Assembly (NCBI GenBank): GCA_907165065.1
Contig: OU015541.1
Location: forward strand, 12,081,001-12,145,000
Reading direction: 5' to 3'
Length of the DNA stretch: 64,000 bases
Source: Caprimulgus europaeus
Lineage: Eukaryota; Chordata; Aves; Caprimulgiformes; Caprimulgidae
Shown here: positions 1 through 11,500 of the stretch, piece by piece
Layout of the letters: every line of letters starts with the position of its first letter
Position numbering within the stretch: the first letter of the stretch is position 1
Program-made: the position numbers and the translations under genes
The notes under the pieces: model-generated
The model's input: only the letters and a program-made list of their open reading frames with translations
Told to the model about the DNA's origin: nothing
Databases searched by the model: none

Positions 1-1851
1 TAAGCCCTCAAAGTTAACTTTGGAGTTCTTAGTTCTCCTTCAGATAAATGTTTTTTTGAGGCAGTTTCTAAGTTTTCTTTTTATTTGTACGCCACCTTGA
101 ACAGCAAGATCTCAATACATGGAGGTCTACCATGAGCAAGTGCAATGAAAATAAACCGAAGCGATGAGATTGGAAGCCCTCACCTGGCAGTACCAAGGCT
201 ATGTTATGAGGAAACCATCCTTCCTGCCTAAGAGGAAGGTAAGTATAAAGCAGTAGTAGCATAATTTATCTTGTAGGAACTCTCAAGCTGATCTTTTGTT
301 CCAACAGACCTTAACAAAACAAAAAGTGTAACATTTTGGAAAACAAAAATGTTTTTTCTGAAAGAGAATATTATGTTTTAAAGGTGTTCAGATGCAGCCT
401 TGTCTCTTTGTCACAGATTAATTAGCAGTTTTAAAATATAACATTAATTCTTGATGGTTTGATATGACTTACTTCCTCCCTCAGTAAAAAAAACACCAGC
501 TCTGTCATGTCTGCATAAAGCACCCTGCCTGTTCCATCAACACAAGCATTTACTGGACCTTGCAGAGAACTACTCTGGCCAGAACAGAATTCAGCCATGG
601 AAAGCCAGGTTCAACAACACTGCTCACCAAAGAGGCACCAGGAAACAAAAATCCCAAATCCTTCTGTCTGCTTAGTGCAAGCAATGGAGCAAGAGCTGAG
701 TGACCTGCCAGAGGAGGAACAGGGACTATCCAGCACCACCTTCAACACAGGTCAGGCGAGAGCCACCAGCGTGCTGGCAGCTGTTGAAGTGGTTTTTGCT
801 GCAGAACAGAGAGGGTAAATTTCCAGTGAGAGGACATGAAAACTGAAACAACACAGTATCCTCATTTTTTTAAGCTTTTCACAAATCAATTATCAGGAAT
901 GTTAGTAGGAAAACACAGTTATCCTAATTTCTACTCAGTTGTTTGGCATTTGGTTGTTTGTTTTTCAGAAGCTTCAATAGGTGGGAGGGAAGGTGGGACA
1001 GAACCAAAGAGTACCTCCTTTTCCAGCTCTGCCCAGAGGGATGCTGTCTGCTTTTTCTTAAAAAACCCACCAAAAAACATGTACTTAATTCTGGATAAAA
1101 AGCTTTTAAAGCCAGTGCCTACAACTGAGAAGCAAAAAAATTACGATCATCATACTTTCATACAATCAGATTTTAGGTTTCAGTTAGGGCAGCCCAGTAG
1201 CAAGGCAGAAACATCCTTAGAGCAAGTGATTCAAGTGACTCCTCTTGGCTAATGTCAGAGATTTGCTCAAGTGGAAATTAAAGGTCTTATTGCAGGTTTT
1301 GAGAAGTGTTGTGCCTAACACTCCCTCTACACACATCAAAACAAGTTTCTACTTTTCAAGCCTCTGAATGAACTTGACAACTGAAGACATTTGTCCCACT
1401 GGCCTATAGTAATGGAACTAAAAATAACTACTCATCTTAAAGCAGTTTATACAATAATATTTAAAGTATAAAGGGGCTACAGTACCCCAAACTGTGATAT
1501 TTACCTTAGGGTTTCAGAGACATCTCTTGACAAGCAAGGTAGCTACCTGAACAGGCTGGAAATCCATGGTCATAAATCCCAGCTCAAAGCTGGTTTACTT
1601 TGCAAGGACTTTCCACTGCTGAGCAGTTATAAGTGAACTGTTTTCACAATCCACATGATAGCAGCAGTTAAATGCCAAAGAGCAATAGCATTATTTAAAA
1701 AGCCATAATTAAGAGCTAGCTTTAAAAGATTGACAAGATAAAAAAAAATCCGTCCAGACAGACCTCTAGATAAATGACCAGTATTAGCATCCTTCCATTT
1801 CACAACACTACTCCCCAGAAAGGTGAAAGCCAGGGGCTAGATCCATATTCC
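1..1851. other. Unique AT-rich sequence, no gene recognised
   Basis: No repeat family or gene is recognised here. The longest open frame, 836-1252 on the plus strand, begins with a true ATG and runs 138 codons. It has no domain, signal peptide or codon pattern I can recognise, and its amino-acid content follows the local AT-rich composition. I treat it as a chance frame. Confidence 0.5.
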
Positions 1852-1943
1852 TAAAAAAAACCAAACCAAAAACCCGACACCACAAAAAACCCCACCAAAA
1901 AACCCCTACCCACCACCTAAAAACCAACCAACCACCAAACAAG
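1852..1943. repeat. A/C-rich low-complexity tract
   Basis: About 90 bases made almost only of A and C on the plus strand, in blocks of A runs followed by CC to CCCC. It has no fixed period. Similar but shorter AAAAAACCCC blocks recur through the window, mostly with A/C on the plus strand. Confidence 0.85.
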
Positions 1944-4900
1944 AGAATGATGTAAACCAGGTTGTGCAGTCCCACCACAGATTTATGTACCCAACACGAA
2001 CCTGAACACATTTCCATTTCTCAGGTGGGATGGTGGCCCGCTCCCGTTACTACACTATTGAAATTACAGACAGAACTTTAGGAGGCCTGGCCCTCGCTGT
2101 TACCTGCAGTGCAGGGAAGGAGGGCAGCAGGCAAACACAAGGATGCAAATGGGGAAAGGGTCAGGCTTTGGTGTGGATCTGCAGTCCCAGCTCAGGTGAT
2201 ACAGCCACTGTTCTACGCAATGGTAACGCTTGCTTTTACTCAATTACCTGTACTGACACTTCGTGCCCTCTCAGCTGCTGAATCAGGACATGAACAGGAT
2301 TCAATTCAGTCCAATTACCCAACTCTCAACTCAGCAGTTACCTGGAGTTCTCACGAGGAACATCAACAGCATTGGAAAGTTGTTTGCCACTGAGATTGAG
2401 AATACCACCAAGACAGACCTCTATGTTCCACATCCAAGAGTAAAAGACATTTGTGCGGTATCATGACGAGAAAGAAGACAAACCCTCCTTTCACAGTCTT
2501 CCAATACCACTTAAACCTCCTGACCTCTGCAAATTTATTCTAATCTGTCTCTTTCACCCTGGACATTGTCTCAGAAGTACATAGGACACCACTGAGTTTA
2601 CTGACATGTAATTATAGTTTGGTCCATATATTAAAGTGGAGATTGGCAAAACTACAGAAGGCTTGAAGGTTGGCACATTGTCATCATCTTGGGTACAGGG
2701 CAGATTCTATCTAGATTTTAATTTTATGAAAACCTTTAAATTCAGAATGGTTTGGCCATAAGATTCTCTGTTTGGTCCATCCATAAGTGCAAGATAGACA
2801 TCATCCAAAAAAGAACATAAATAAATGAGATAACCAGAATTTAGCCATAATGTATTCAGTCCCTTCTACTGTAAAGGGAAAGTTATGCTTGCAGGCATAG
2901 TTTGGGCCTTGTTTTTAAATGCAGAGAATAGTAAAATAGATGCAAGTTTTATGAATTATTAAACTGTGCACAATAATTTATTTTCCTCTTCCACAGCTTC
3001 TTGTTTAATCCTTGTTCATTGTTGGAGGCTCTGGGGATGACTGACATGTACCACATCGCTGTCATGCTTCCTTCCCCACTGAATGCCTGACATGGGAAGA
3101 GAGAACAACCACACATACACACAAACATATGCAGATTGCAAATGCTCCAGCCTATTTCATTCCTCCTCACTCCCCACATTTCTTGAACCAAGTTTCTTGC
3201 AAAGAACAGAGTGAAACCTTGCCATCTGGAAGAGTGGCCCAGTACCATCACTTCATCTGTTGCATGAATAAGAACCATTTCACACCTTGTAAGTAACAGA
3301 TATTAGGAATTAACAAATATATATATTTTTTAAAGTAGTATCTATGTTTTGTAGAGGTTTTGGTGGTAAGGGGATGTATTTTGGAGTAATGATACTATTT
3401 TTTCTTGAGAAAAAAAGATAGTGTACAAGGGTATATTTAGGAATAGAGCTTTATAGATATGCAACCTGGAAAAGCTTGAGCATCACATCACATACCATTA
3501 GCTCACAAACGAAGCGACCCCCACAGAGTGCAGGCTGGCAGCGTTAGCCACTCTGTTATTCCCTGGACATTTCCAACATCAGCTGCAATTCAAAACCTAT
3601 TCCATATTATCCAAGGGAACAACAACATCAAAAATCTAGGCAGAAATTAATCACACACTCGTATGGACAATTTTGAACTGATTGTGAATTCACTACCAGC
3701 ACTGCTGGTCTGAGCATAAACTCTAGACAAGGTTCCAGGTGGAATAACTGATATAAGTAAGGGAAAACAGTCAAGTTTGGGACCTTCTGTTCAAAACCAC
3801 AGCTGATTGTTCCCAGCACCCACTATATCAGACACTAGTAAGAAGATATCACCTTACCCGATAAAACCTGCCTTGCTCTAAACAACACAGAACAGAGGAG
3901 AATAAGAAACCCACAATAGTAGTTTAAATCACCTTCTCCAGAAAGTGATTTAACAGGTTTAGGCATTTGAGACTTATTCAGAATATCCAAGACATTGAGG
4001 AGTTACAAGCAAGAAAAAAAATGATCTGCAAAAAGTTGGGCCACATCAGACTACTGATCTACATTAGCACATCCCCAGCTAATGGGTCAATGAAGTAAAG
4101 CTTCTTAGAAAAAGCTTAATGGCAACCATTTCGCTGTACACATAGTCTACCTACTTATCCTAGTGCACAAATTATGCCCTAGAGTCTGATAAAGTTAGTG
4201 GAAAACCACATATTCATGTACACATGCTTTTAATCAGACTGTAAAAAGAGGTTTGAAAGTTTTCATTGAGAAACAAAGAAATATAAGAATCGTAATTAAA
4301 AACAAAGATGACATGAGAGGAAATGCTCGTGAACCACTGCAGGTTTTGTGCTCCAACAGCCAAACAGTGTGCTTGTGCCTCCAAGAAAAAATATCCTGCT
4401 TTTCTGAAAACAAACAAAAAACCCCACACAACAAACCAAGCATGAGAGTACAAAATAACCAAACTACCAAACGGTGGGGAGAGGGGACCACAATCTCAGG
4501 CAATGAAAAGAAATTGACTTTTTTCATTAAATCAAAACAGGAACCAAACATTTTCCTTTCTCTTTCTCAAAGAAAGTTCCCTGTATGCTGGCTGACCTAT
4601 TTATGTGTGGCTTACACCTGTAACTCAGGTGTATAGTTCTGACACTGATAAAGCTCACACACTGAGACTGATGGGATTGTTGGGATTTCTACCAACTGGG
4701 TTGAGTTCCACACTTGCTACTTAAAGCAGAACGTGTGAGTCCAGGAGGCAGATGCAGGAACTGCAGCTCAAAGCCTCTCGCATTCTGCAGCGTGGTGTCA
4801 CAGTCTGTATTGCTATATCAAACCAAGAATAATCTTGTATCATGTTACAGAATATTATGTCAAGCTGAAATATTTAAGGAGATATCAACTTCTGTGACAG

Positions 4901-5129
4901 TTATTTTTAGAAGTACTCAAAACTATTAGTTCATCAAAAGGATAATACTCAAATCTATTCTTGCCGTGTACGACTGTAAGCTTACTGCAGTTCCGCGAGA
5001 GCTCCAGCCCTCTGTGTAATCAAGCTCCCTAATGCAATTGGCACTCACAGTTCTTCCTGGTTTTTCTTCATCCAGAAATTTTCCTTTTCCCTTTCTTGTT
5101 TCTTCATCCCTAATCATCAACAAATCCAT
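1944..5129. other. Unique sequence, no gene recognised
   Basis: Only short open frames occur, on both strands, and none resembles a known protein. No CR1 or LTR fragment is seen. A small A/C-rich patch lies near 4410-4440. Confidence 0.45.
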
Positions 5130-5945
5130 CTCTGTTCATGAACACACTTTATCGCCATATTATCTGTGGTAAATGGCACTAAAATAAAACACATCCGCCT
5201 CGCAAATGAGAAATGGAACAGCGTCTGCCATGGCTTTAATGAAATTGTATATGTGTGACATTTTCATTGCATAAGCACAACTATTTAATTGTTCACAAGA
5301 GAGCCTGAACAGAGAACATGCCTGTAATAAAAAGATGGCCTTAATGTTTGAGATTACTGGATTTTTCTATGTGAATTTCTTTCCAGTCTCCCCAAAAGAA
5401 ATTACATTTAAGTGTTCTTTTAATTTAGTTCATTTTTCCCCTGTTAAGAGTGTTGTTTTTCTAAAAAAAAAAAAAAAAACAAAAAAAACCCCAACATCCA
5501 GCACCATTCTTATGCAAGTTTAAACTGCTGCCAGAAAGCTTCTATTTTCCTGTGTTTATTAATAAGCTCTCTCTTTAGATCTACTCGGCTGTGCTCTAGA
5601 AATTGTAAAGAGTGTACAACTGAGAGACAAAGCAGCTGCCAAATGCGTGAGTAAAGCTTGGCCTGGCCAATAATAAGCAAAAACTATTTAATCCTCTCCT
5701 TAACACTTTGCAATCTATGCAAAAAATATTTATGGGAGCAGCATCAAACCCCAGATTTATGAGATAAAGTTTTGACAGTTAAAGAAGAAAGATGCAGAAG
5801 AGATCAATATTTTTTCTTGGCTAACATAATCTATTTATAAATTGATAGGGCCTGTTGATCAAGAATTGTCCATCATAAAAGAGCCATTTGGGAGAACCAC
5901 CTCTATGTACCAAAACAATTATTGTCAGGGTAGCCACTTTGTTGC
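5130..5945. promoter_or_regulatory. Candidate conserved non-coding cluster
   Basis: Three sub-blocks (about 5150-5330, 5560-5720 and 5840-5945) look less decayed than their surroundings. They keep scattered CpGs in AT-rich sequence and carry dense transcription-factor-like words. These include ATTTAATTG near 5282 and an inverted SOX-type pair, ACAAT-T-ATTGT, at 5915-5925. An A-run with AAAAACCCC splits the cluster at 5463-5492. No open frame fits a protein. Calling it an enhancer cluster is inference from texture; conservation was not measured. Confidence 0.3.
5463..5492. repeat. Poly-A / A8C4 tract
   Basis: A run of about 17 A, one C, eight A, then CCCC. It is a low-complexity tract with no recognisable element attached on its 5' side, so it is not clearly a retroposon tail. 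Confidence 0.85.
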
Positions 5946-6677
5946 AACTGAATGCAAACAACCCCCTAAAGAGCCCTTTCAGAATTCCCCCTTGAAAAAG
6001 AACAGAGAAAGCTGAAAACAAAAAGCCCAAAACACTGTACTATGGTTTAAAGTGGATTTACCTTCAGAAAGGGGAGGTCTTAAATTCTGAAATAAGTGTA
6101 AAGTTGTATCTTTCAGGTTTGTTAACATGAACTGACCCGATCAGTTGCCTGAACTTCTGCTTTCAAAAAACAAACAAACAAAAAGTCTTTCCAATCTGAC
6201 ATTTCAAAGGGAAAAAAACCCTAAAGCATTCTAAATTATCAGCAAACAATTGCAATCAAACAAATTGTTTTGTGTTTTCCTCAAATTAGATAGCTTGGAA
6301 AGCAAAGAGTAGTTACAAGTAAATTGAGTCAATAACTGAGAAGTGATCTAAAGTTTAAAAATGGAGAATTGGGTCACATGCAGACTGTCTGCAATGAAAT
6401 AAATCTTACCAAGAGCAAGCTAGGCACATCGGCAACTCACACACTTAAAACACTTGACAAAAAATAAACATCTTGGTGCAAATTTTAGCCAGTCGAGTAT
6501 GTGTTAAAATTAGTTTGTTGTGCAACCATACCCTGGCCACCTTGTGCAAATCATCAGCCACAGAGCAGTCTGGTGAGAGGCTGGATCCTCACCTGAGCTG
6601 AGGTGACAGCTCATTTACTGCCTTTTTTTTTTCCCTGTTGAAGAGAACTCATATATGAAAATGCACAGACTACTTTA
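5946..6677. other. Unique AT-rich sequence, no gene
   Basis: No recognisable gene or repeat. A small inverted pair, AAACAATT (6244-6251) and AATTGTTT (6263-6270), could form a weak hairpin or be two facing SOX-like sites. Confidence 0.45.
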
Positions 6678-7120
6678 TCATAGAGTCACAGACTGGTTTG
6701 GGTTGGAAGGGACCTTAAAGCTCATTCAGTTCCAACCCCCCTGCCAGCAGCAGGGACACCTTCCACTAGACCAGGTTGCTCAAAGCCTCATCCAACCTGG
6801 CCGAGAACACTTCCAGGGAGGAGCAGCCACAGCTTCTCTGGGCAACCTGGGCCAGGGTCTCACCACCCTCATAGTAAAGAATTTCTTCCTAATATCTAAT
6901 CTAAACCTCCCCTCTTTCAGCTTAAAGCCATTCCCCCTTGTTCTATCATTAACTGCCCTTGTGAAAAGTCCTTCCCCAGCTTTCCTGTAGGTCCCCTCCA
7001 GGTACTGGGAGGCTGCTATAAGATCTTCCTGGAGCCTTCTCTTCTCCAGGCTGAACAGCCCCAACTCTCTCAGCCTGTCCTCACAGCAGAGCTGCTCCAG
7101 CCCTCGCATCATCCTCATGG
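6678..7120 (-). mobile_element. CR1 LINE, 5'-truncated 3' end
   Basis: This is the 3' end of a chicken-repeat-1 (CR1) non-LTR retrotransposon in minus orientation. The plus strand shows the reverse complement of the CR1 terminus: a CAGACTGGTTTGGGTTGG block, then the GGGACC and CCAACCCCCCTGCC landmarks. The minus frame 6780-7118 stays open and reads as the C-terminal end of CR1 ORF2, with the motifs [21 protein letters not shown] and RPWPRLPRE in order. CR1 copies are normally 5'-truncated in this way, so the copy is dead. About 200 bp of it closely match the copy at 35047, which suggests the same young subfamily. Confidence 0.95.
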
Positions 7121-8932
7121 ACTCCTACTTTGCTACCTTACAAAAAGCTAAGCACAGGGTGAAAAGAAAACTAACATCATTCTGTAAGGACACAAGTGAT
7201 TTCAATCAGATGTGTCATGCAATACTCAGAAAAGAATTCAGCACCAAAGGAGCAATGTCTAATGCCTGTTTCTCCTCCAAGCATCTTGTATCACCTCTCA
7301 CAAATGCTACACACAACTCACAAACCCAGGATGCTTCACCAGACAGAGTGGGTTCTTTTTCTGAGCCTGCTCAAGTAAAGTGTTTGCATTACAACTGATT
7401 CTTTGCCACAGTTTCTCTTCTAAAACACAGCAAAAGCTTCCCAGAGCTGTTGCTTTCAACAGGGAAGAAAAAAAAAAAAAAATGAGCAGTCCCTGAAACA
7501 GAATACACCAAAAATTCATTCAGGGCAGCACAACAGCAAAAAAAGGGAAACAAAGCACCACAACAGTGCGGCACTCCTGCTGCCCCCGCTGATGCTACTC
7601 CCTTGAGCTGCATAAAACCATCTGTAGGCAATGTTGTGCATTACTGTGCTACTCAGAGCTACTGAGAAGTTTGATTTTGGCTGGTTTTTGCAGTGTCCTA
7701 TGAAATGTTACTGGTTTGAATTCTGCAGCAAGTACTGCATTAGCAGAAAGTATTCGTTTCATGTAATTTTCATGGAAAAAAAAGTATTTGTAGTAATGGT
7801 GGACCAACTTGAATAATTAGGGGGGAAAAAATCCAAACGCGGCCGTACCTACTGTTGACAAGTAACCTATGAACATCTCCCTCTGTTCCTCAGCTCTCAT
7901 TTTACAACAGCTCACAGATGATTTGGAGTAATCCTTGGCAGGTGACTTCATGTTTAAGAACAGTTTTCGTTACCTACTTGTAGTGTTACATGTGACACAG
8001 CTTGCATCCTCCCTGCTTCAACTGCAACCTGGTCAGCAGGAGAATTACAACCAGTGTCTGTTAAGCAGAAAACATTCATGTTTGCTCATGAATAGCCCCT
8101 GCTGGCACTCAAAAACATGTCTTTGTATGTACAAGAGCCACCTAAGAACCTGCATCAACAAAATTCTATTTTAATCTTTTCCAGAAGAGATACCATGGCA
8201 TTAAAGTAAGCAATTTGGGATGCTTCTATTTCGAGGGGGAAGATGTCCAACCTGATATTTCCTCAAGAGTCCGGCTGCCAGACATCACTATGCACCTACT
8301 TGCCATCAAAAACCCCACTCTGTCATCCTTGAAGTGTGAGAAATTAGATGCTAAAAAATATTTGTCATCTGACTATTTAGTCTCCATTTAGTGTCTGTGG
8401 TTTGATCTCTCTTCACACAATAATTTTCATCCTAATTAAGACTTCTTGGCTAATCCCCAATACAAATAAAATTAATTTGAAAAAGTAAATAAAGAGGAAC
8501 AAATCACAGTCCAACTGCAGAGTTACTTGGAGCCTGCAAGATCCTTCTTGCAGATCCTCTCAGCCAGGTCTAATCATTCATTTGAAAAGAGACTAACAGA
8601 ATAGTCTGTCCTGGAGGAAGAAAGCATATGTTTGTGTCAGCGTGGATTCCTTCAGGAGAGAAGTGTAATTATCACATTCAGCACTACCATAACTCAGACC
8701 TACCATTTAATTTCCTTCCTTTAAATACTAAGCAAAGTATAAAAATAATCTGATTACACAAAATACAGCTCTCCCCATTGAACTCTCATCGAGTCAAGTC
8801 AAAGTCAGCTGGACAAAGGACAGTCCATATGGCCCCATCACAGGGTGCTGGTTACAGCTGCTCTACCCTCATGTCCTATCTACATACATGGTAACAGACC
8901 TCTGAATTTTGGGTCTGGTTGGAGTTTTGTTT
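7121..8932. other. Unique sequence, no gene recognised
   Basis: Only chance-length frames occur. A 15-base A run lies at 7468-7482. It gives the minus-strand frames there an artificial phenylalanine stretch, which argues against coding. Confidence 0.45.
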
Positions 8933-8993
8933 GAGGTCTTTTTGTTTGGGGGTTTTTGTTTGGGGGTTTTTATTTTTGTTGGGGGTTTTTTTA
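8933..8993. repeat. G/T-rich low-complexity tract with three G5 runs
   Basis: The plus strand carries a repeated TTTTTGTTTGGGGG-like unit. G5 runs lie at 8948-8952, 8962-8966 and 8981-8985, separated by T-rich loops. It mirrors the A/C tracts found elsewhere but on the opposite strand. Only three G5 runs are close together, so a stable G-quadruplex is not established. Confidence 0.8.
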
Positions 8994-9525
8994 GACTGCA
9001 TCATTGCACAAAATAGGTGAGAGTACCACCCTCTATCAACTAACTGGTAGTACTTTTGGGAACTCTAGGGATCACGTTGATACCTGTCAAGTCCAAGGAG
9101 AGCACATCTCTATGTACACCTTTGGCTTCTCCTATGCTGAGTCCAAGGTAGTGTTGGCAAGTCAGGATGGTCTGAACTTTGCTTATGGATATGAACTGGC
9201 TTTCATAGTTCCCAGAAAGCAAGAGCCTGATCCATTCCCAATGCAACCCAGAAGTTACAACTCTAACATGAAACAGAAAGAAATGCCATCCTTCCGTGCT
9301 AACGGAGGACCTCTACCCTGCAAATAAATCACTCTGAAAAAGATTGACTGAACAAGCAACTCAACATAAGCTCCCAGCACAGTGTTGTGACAGAAATGGC
9401 TAATGTTGGTTTTAGAGGTATAAACAAGAGGAGTAGTAAGCAGGATTGATGAAGTGATTATACTTTTATTTATGACATTGGTGAGACCTTTTAAGGCATA
9501 CAAAGCTCAGTTGCAGTGTCGCAAC
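8994..9525. other. Unique sequence with an unrecognised open frame
   Basis: A plus-strand frame at 9004-9327 is open for 107 codons, but it starts at TTG rather than ATG. The protein has no domain I recognise. The sequence lies between a low-complexity tract and an old LINE remnant. It is probably a chance frame. Confidence 0.35.
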
Positions 9526-9998
9526 TTCTTAAAGAGTGTTGGGAGAAAGCAAAGATCTGAGCAGCTGGGGGGGGAACAACTGAGATCTCCATGAGAGCTG
9601 AAAGAGCTCAATCTATTTAGCCTATCAACAAAGATTGAGAGGTAACTTGATTAGTGTATAAGTACCTTCACAGGGAGAAAACAAAGGGTATTAAACGGCT
9701 CATTAATCTATCAGAGAGAGGCATAACAAAAACTAATGGCTGGAAACTGAAGCCAGACTGATTTAAATTAAAAACCAGGAACATTTTTTTTTGTAGGGTA
9801 TTCTCCAGCTTTTCATATATTCAAATCAAGAAACAGATGCTGTCTGGAATACCTGTTTTAGACACAAGTTACACTGTAATTAAGCACAAGTTATTGGAAT
9901 CAATACTGTGGTAACCAGGTGAAGCATAATAGTCTACAATATATCGGAGGGACAATCAAGGATTCCCTCTTGGCCTCAAACTCCATGAATCTATGAAC
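9526..9998 (+). mobile_element. Ancient CR1-family LINE remnant, ORF2 end and 3' UTR
   Basis: A strongly decayed, plus-oriented CR1 copy of the old amniote type seen in turtles and crocodilians, not the young bird type. Landmarks in order are GAGCTCAATCTATTTAGC (9605-9622), then GATTGAGAGGTAACTTGATT, AATGGCTGGAAACTGAAG near 9736, and AAGTTATTGGAATCAA near 9887. The block ends with a CTCCATGAATCTATGAA terminus near 9981. The coding part has stop codons and indels, so it is inactive. The match is from family knowledge; the exact subfamily is not assigned. Confidence 0.75.
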
Positions 9999-11164
9999 TC
10001 TGAAAAAGTTCTCTCTCTGTCCTTCAAACAAATCCAATCATTCTGATTTTCCACCTACATTCAGGCACTGCTGAAACTCCTGTGTTTTACAACAGGAATG
10101 TACAAAAGATTAGAGTAAAATCTGAGGCCAAGTTGAACCACGTGCTGAAGCATAAACCAAGAGCTAATTTATTTTGCTTGCTTTTTAAAAATGGGTTTTG
10201 CACTCATGAGGAGTAGATTGATGACACTGATAAACTGCAGCTGGGGGAGGGTAGGAGTGGAGAAAGTAGAAATTTAAAATGGTTCAAGCACACGAAGTAC
10301 CTCATCCAACAAGATGCCTGAAGGACTATTCTGTAAATTAAAGAGTGCAGTTCATCATGCACATTTGTTCTGCCCCAGCCTTGCAATTCATATCAAGAAA
10401 AAGGGTTTTAGTAAGCAATTGTGTATTTACCAAAGTAGATTCATAGAACTCATCTTCGAGTTATTCAAAGCTTTTCATATATATAATCAAATACATTTGG
10501 AGAGAGAAAAAAAGTGGTGGTACCAGGCCATAACTTTTGAACTTTCTAGATACATTACACAACAGAAGTACAGAATTCACTCAAACTAAATTGAAATTTA
10601 CAGACCTAAGTTAAAACTGCATAAACAAAGCAGGGGTTTTGGCTCAACATTTAAACTCATTTAATAACATATTTTGGCATGAAAACTATCTTCTTGGTAG
10701 TTTTAAAGTTTGGTCACCACACTGAAATTTCGCTCACACCTCTGTGGCACTGGGATTGTCTGTTTGAAGGATGGAGCGCTGCAGACAGGATATCAAATGA
10801 CGAACAAGTCTCCTGTTCAGGGTGAGACAAGAACCGCACAGACTATTTGCACAGCCCATCAGATAACGCTCGTTCTGATGAGGGATTCCCAGCAGTGCTG
10901 AAGATGTGAAGACATCTCAGCTTTCTCCCAAGCCATGGCTCTGGTTCCCCAGGCCACACAACATCACTGCAGGAACACACCCAAGCAGCAGCAGTAGGTG
11001 CTTCCTGTCCCTCATCCTTCCTTGCTGCTTCCTTCTGGGATTACAAAATATTTGCTTTCCAAGAAGAGGGCTCAGTTCATCCCCAATCAGTGGAGATTTC
11101 AGTTTTCCCTTCCCATACACGCATGCCCCTGTGAATGAAAATCAGCATGAATGAAGCCAGCTTT
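9999..11164. other. Unique sequence, no gene recognised
   Basis: Short chance frames only. I see no repeat family or structured element that I can name. Confidence 0.45.
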
Positions 11165-11500
11165 GTCCGCACTTGCGTTGTAGATATGCACAAACTCCAG
11201 GAAGCCAAGACTTAATTTGATCTGAAACCCCCCCCAGCCAATGCATTTTAAAGACAGAACCACAAAGCCAATCAATAGGGACCATTCAGATACTTGCTGT
11301 CAGCGGCTAAAAGAAAATGGATACCGAGAAAGCCATAACTATGATAAATTTAGGCGCTGCTTCTCTCTGACTAATGTAGGCACTAAAACACTCCATGAAT
11401 ATCCTGCTTTGAAACGTGTCATATTTCTGAGAGGCCAATCAATCTCGGGTTCTCTGTGGACCACATTAAAATACATTTGTCACTGTAAGTTTATGAAATA
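11165..11500. promoter_or_regulatory. Candidate conserved non-coding element
   Basis: CpGs are kept in otherwise AT-rich sequence. The same ten-base word, GCCAATCAAT, occurs twice on the plus strand (11267-11276 and 11434-11443). The word contains CCAAT, as bound by NF-Y, next to an ATCAAT half-site of the PBX/HOX or HNF type. The plus frame across it (11241-11504) has no recognisable domain. Regulatory function is inference. Confidence 0.3.

Noticed and set aside
836..1252. 138-codon plus-strand frame with a true ATG
   Set aside because: No recognisable domain, splice context or codon bias. One or two frames of this length are expected by chance in 64 kb.
4234..4636. Overlapping frames of 105-127 codons on both strands
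   Set aside because: They overlap in three registers with no domain; chance in a stop-poor patch.
7389..7631. Minus-strand frames with runs of phenylalanine
   Set aside because: These arise from the A run at 7468-7482.
8933..8993. G-quadruplex or telomere-like repeat
   Set aside because: Only three close G5 runs and no regular TTAGGG-type period, so neither is supported.
9004..9327. 107-codon plus-strand frame after a TTTTTTTAG acceptor-like site
   Set aside because: The first codon is TTG, the tract before it is low complexity, and the peptide matches nothing I know.
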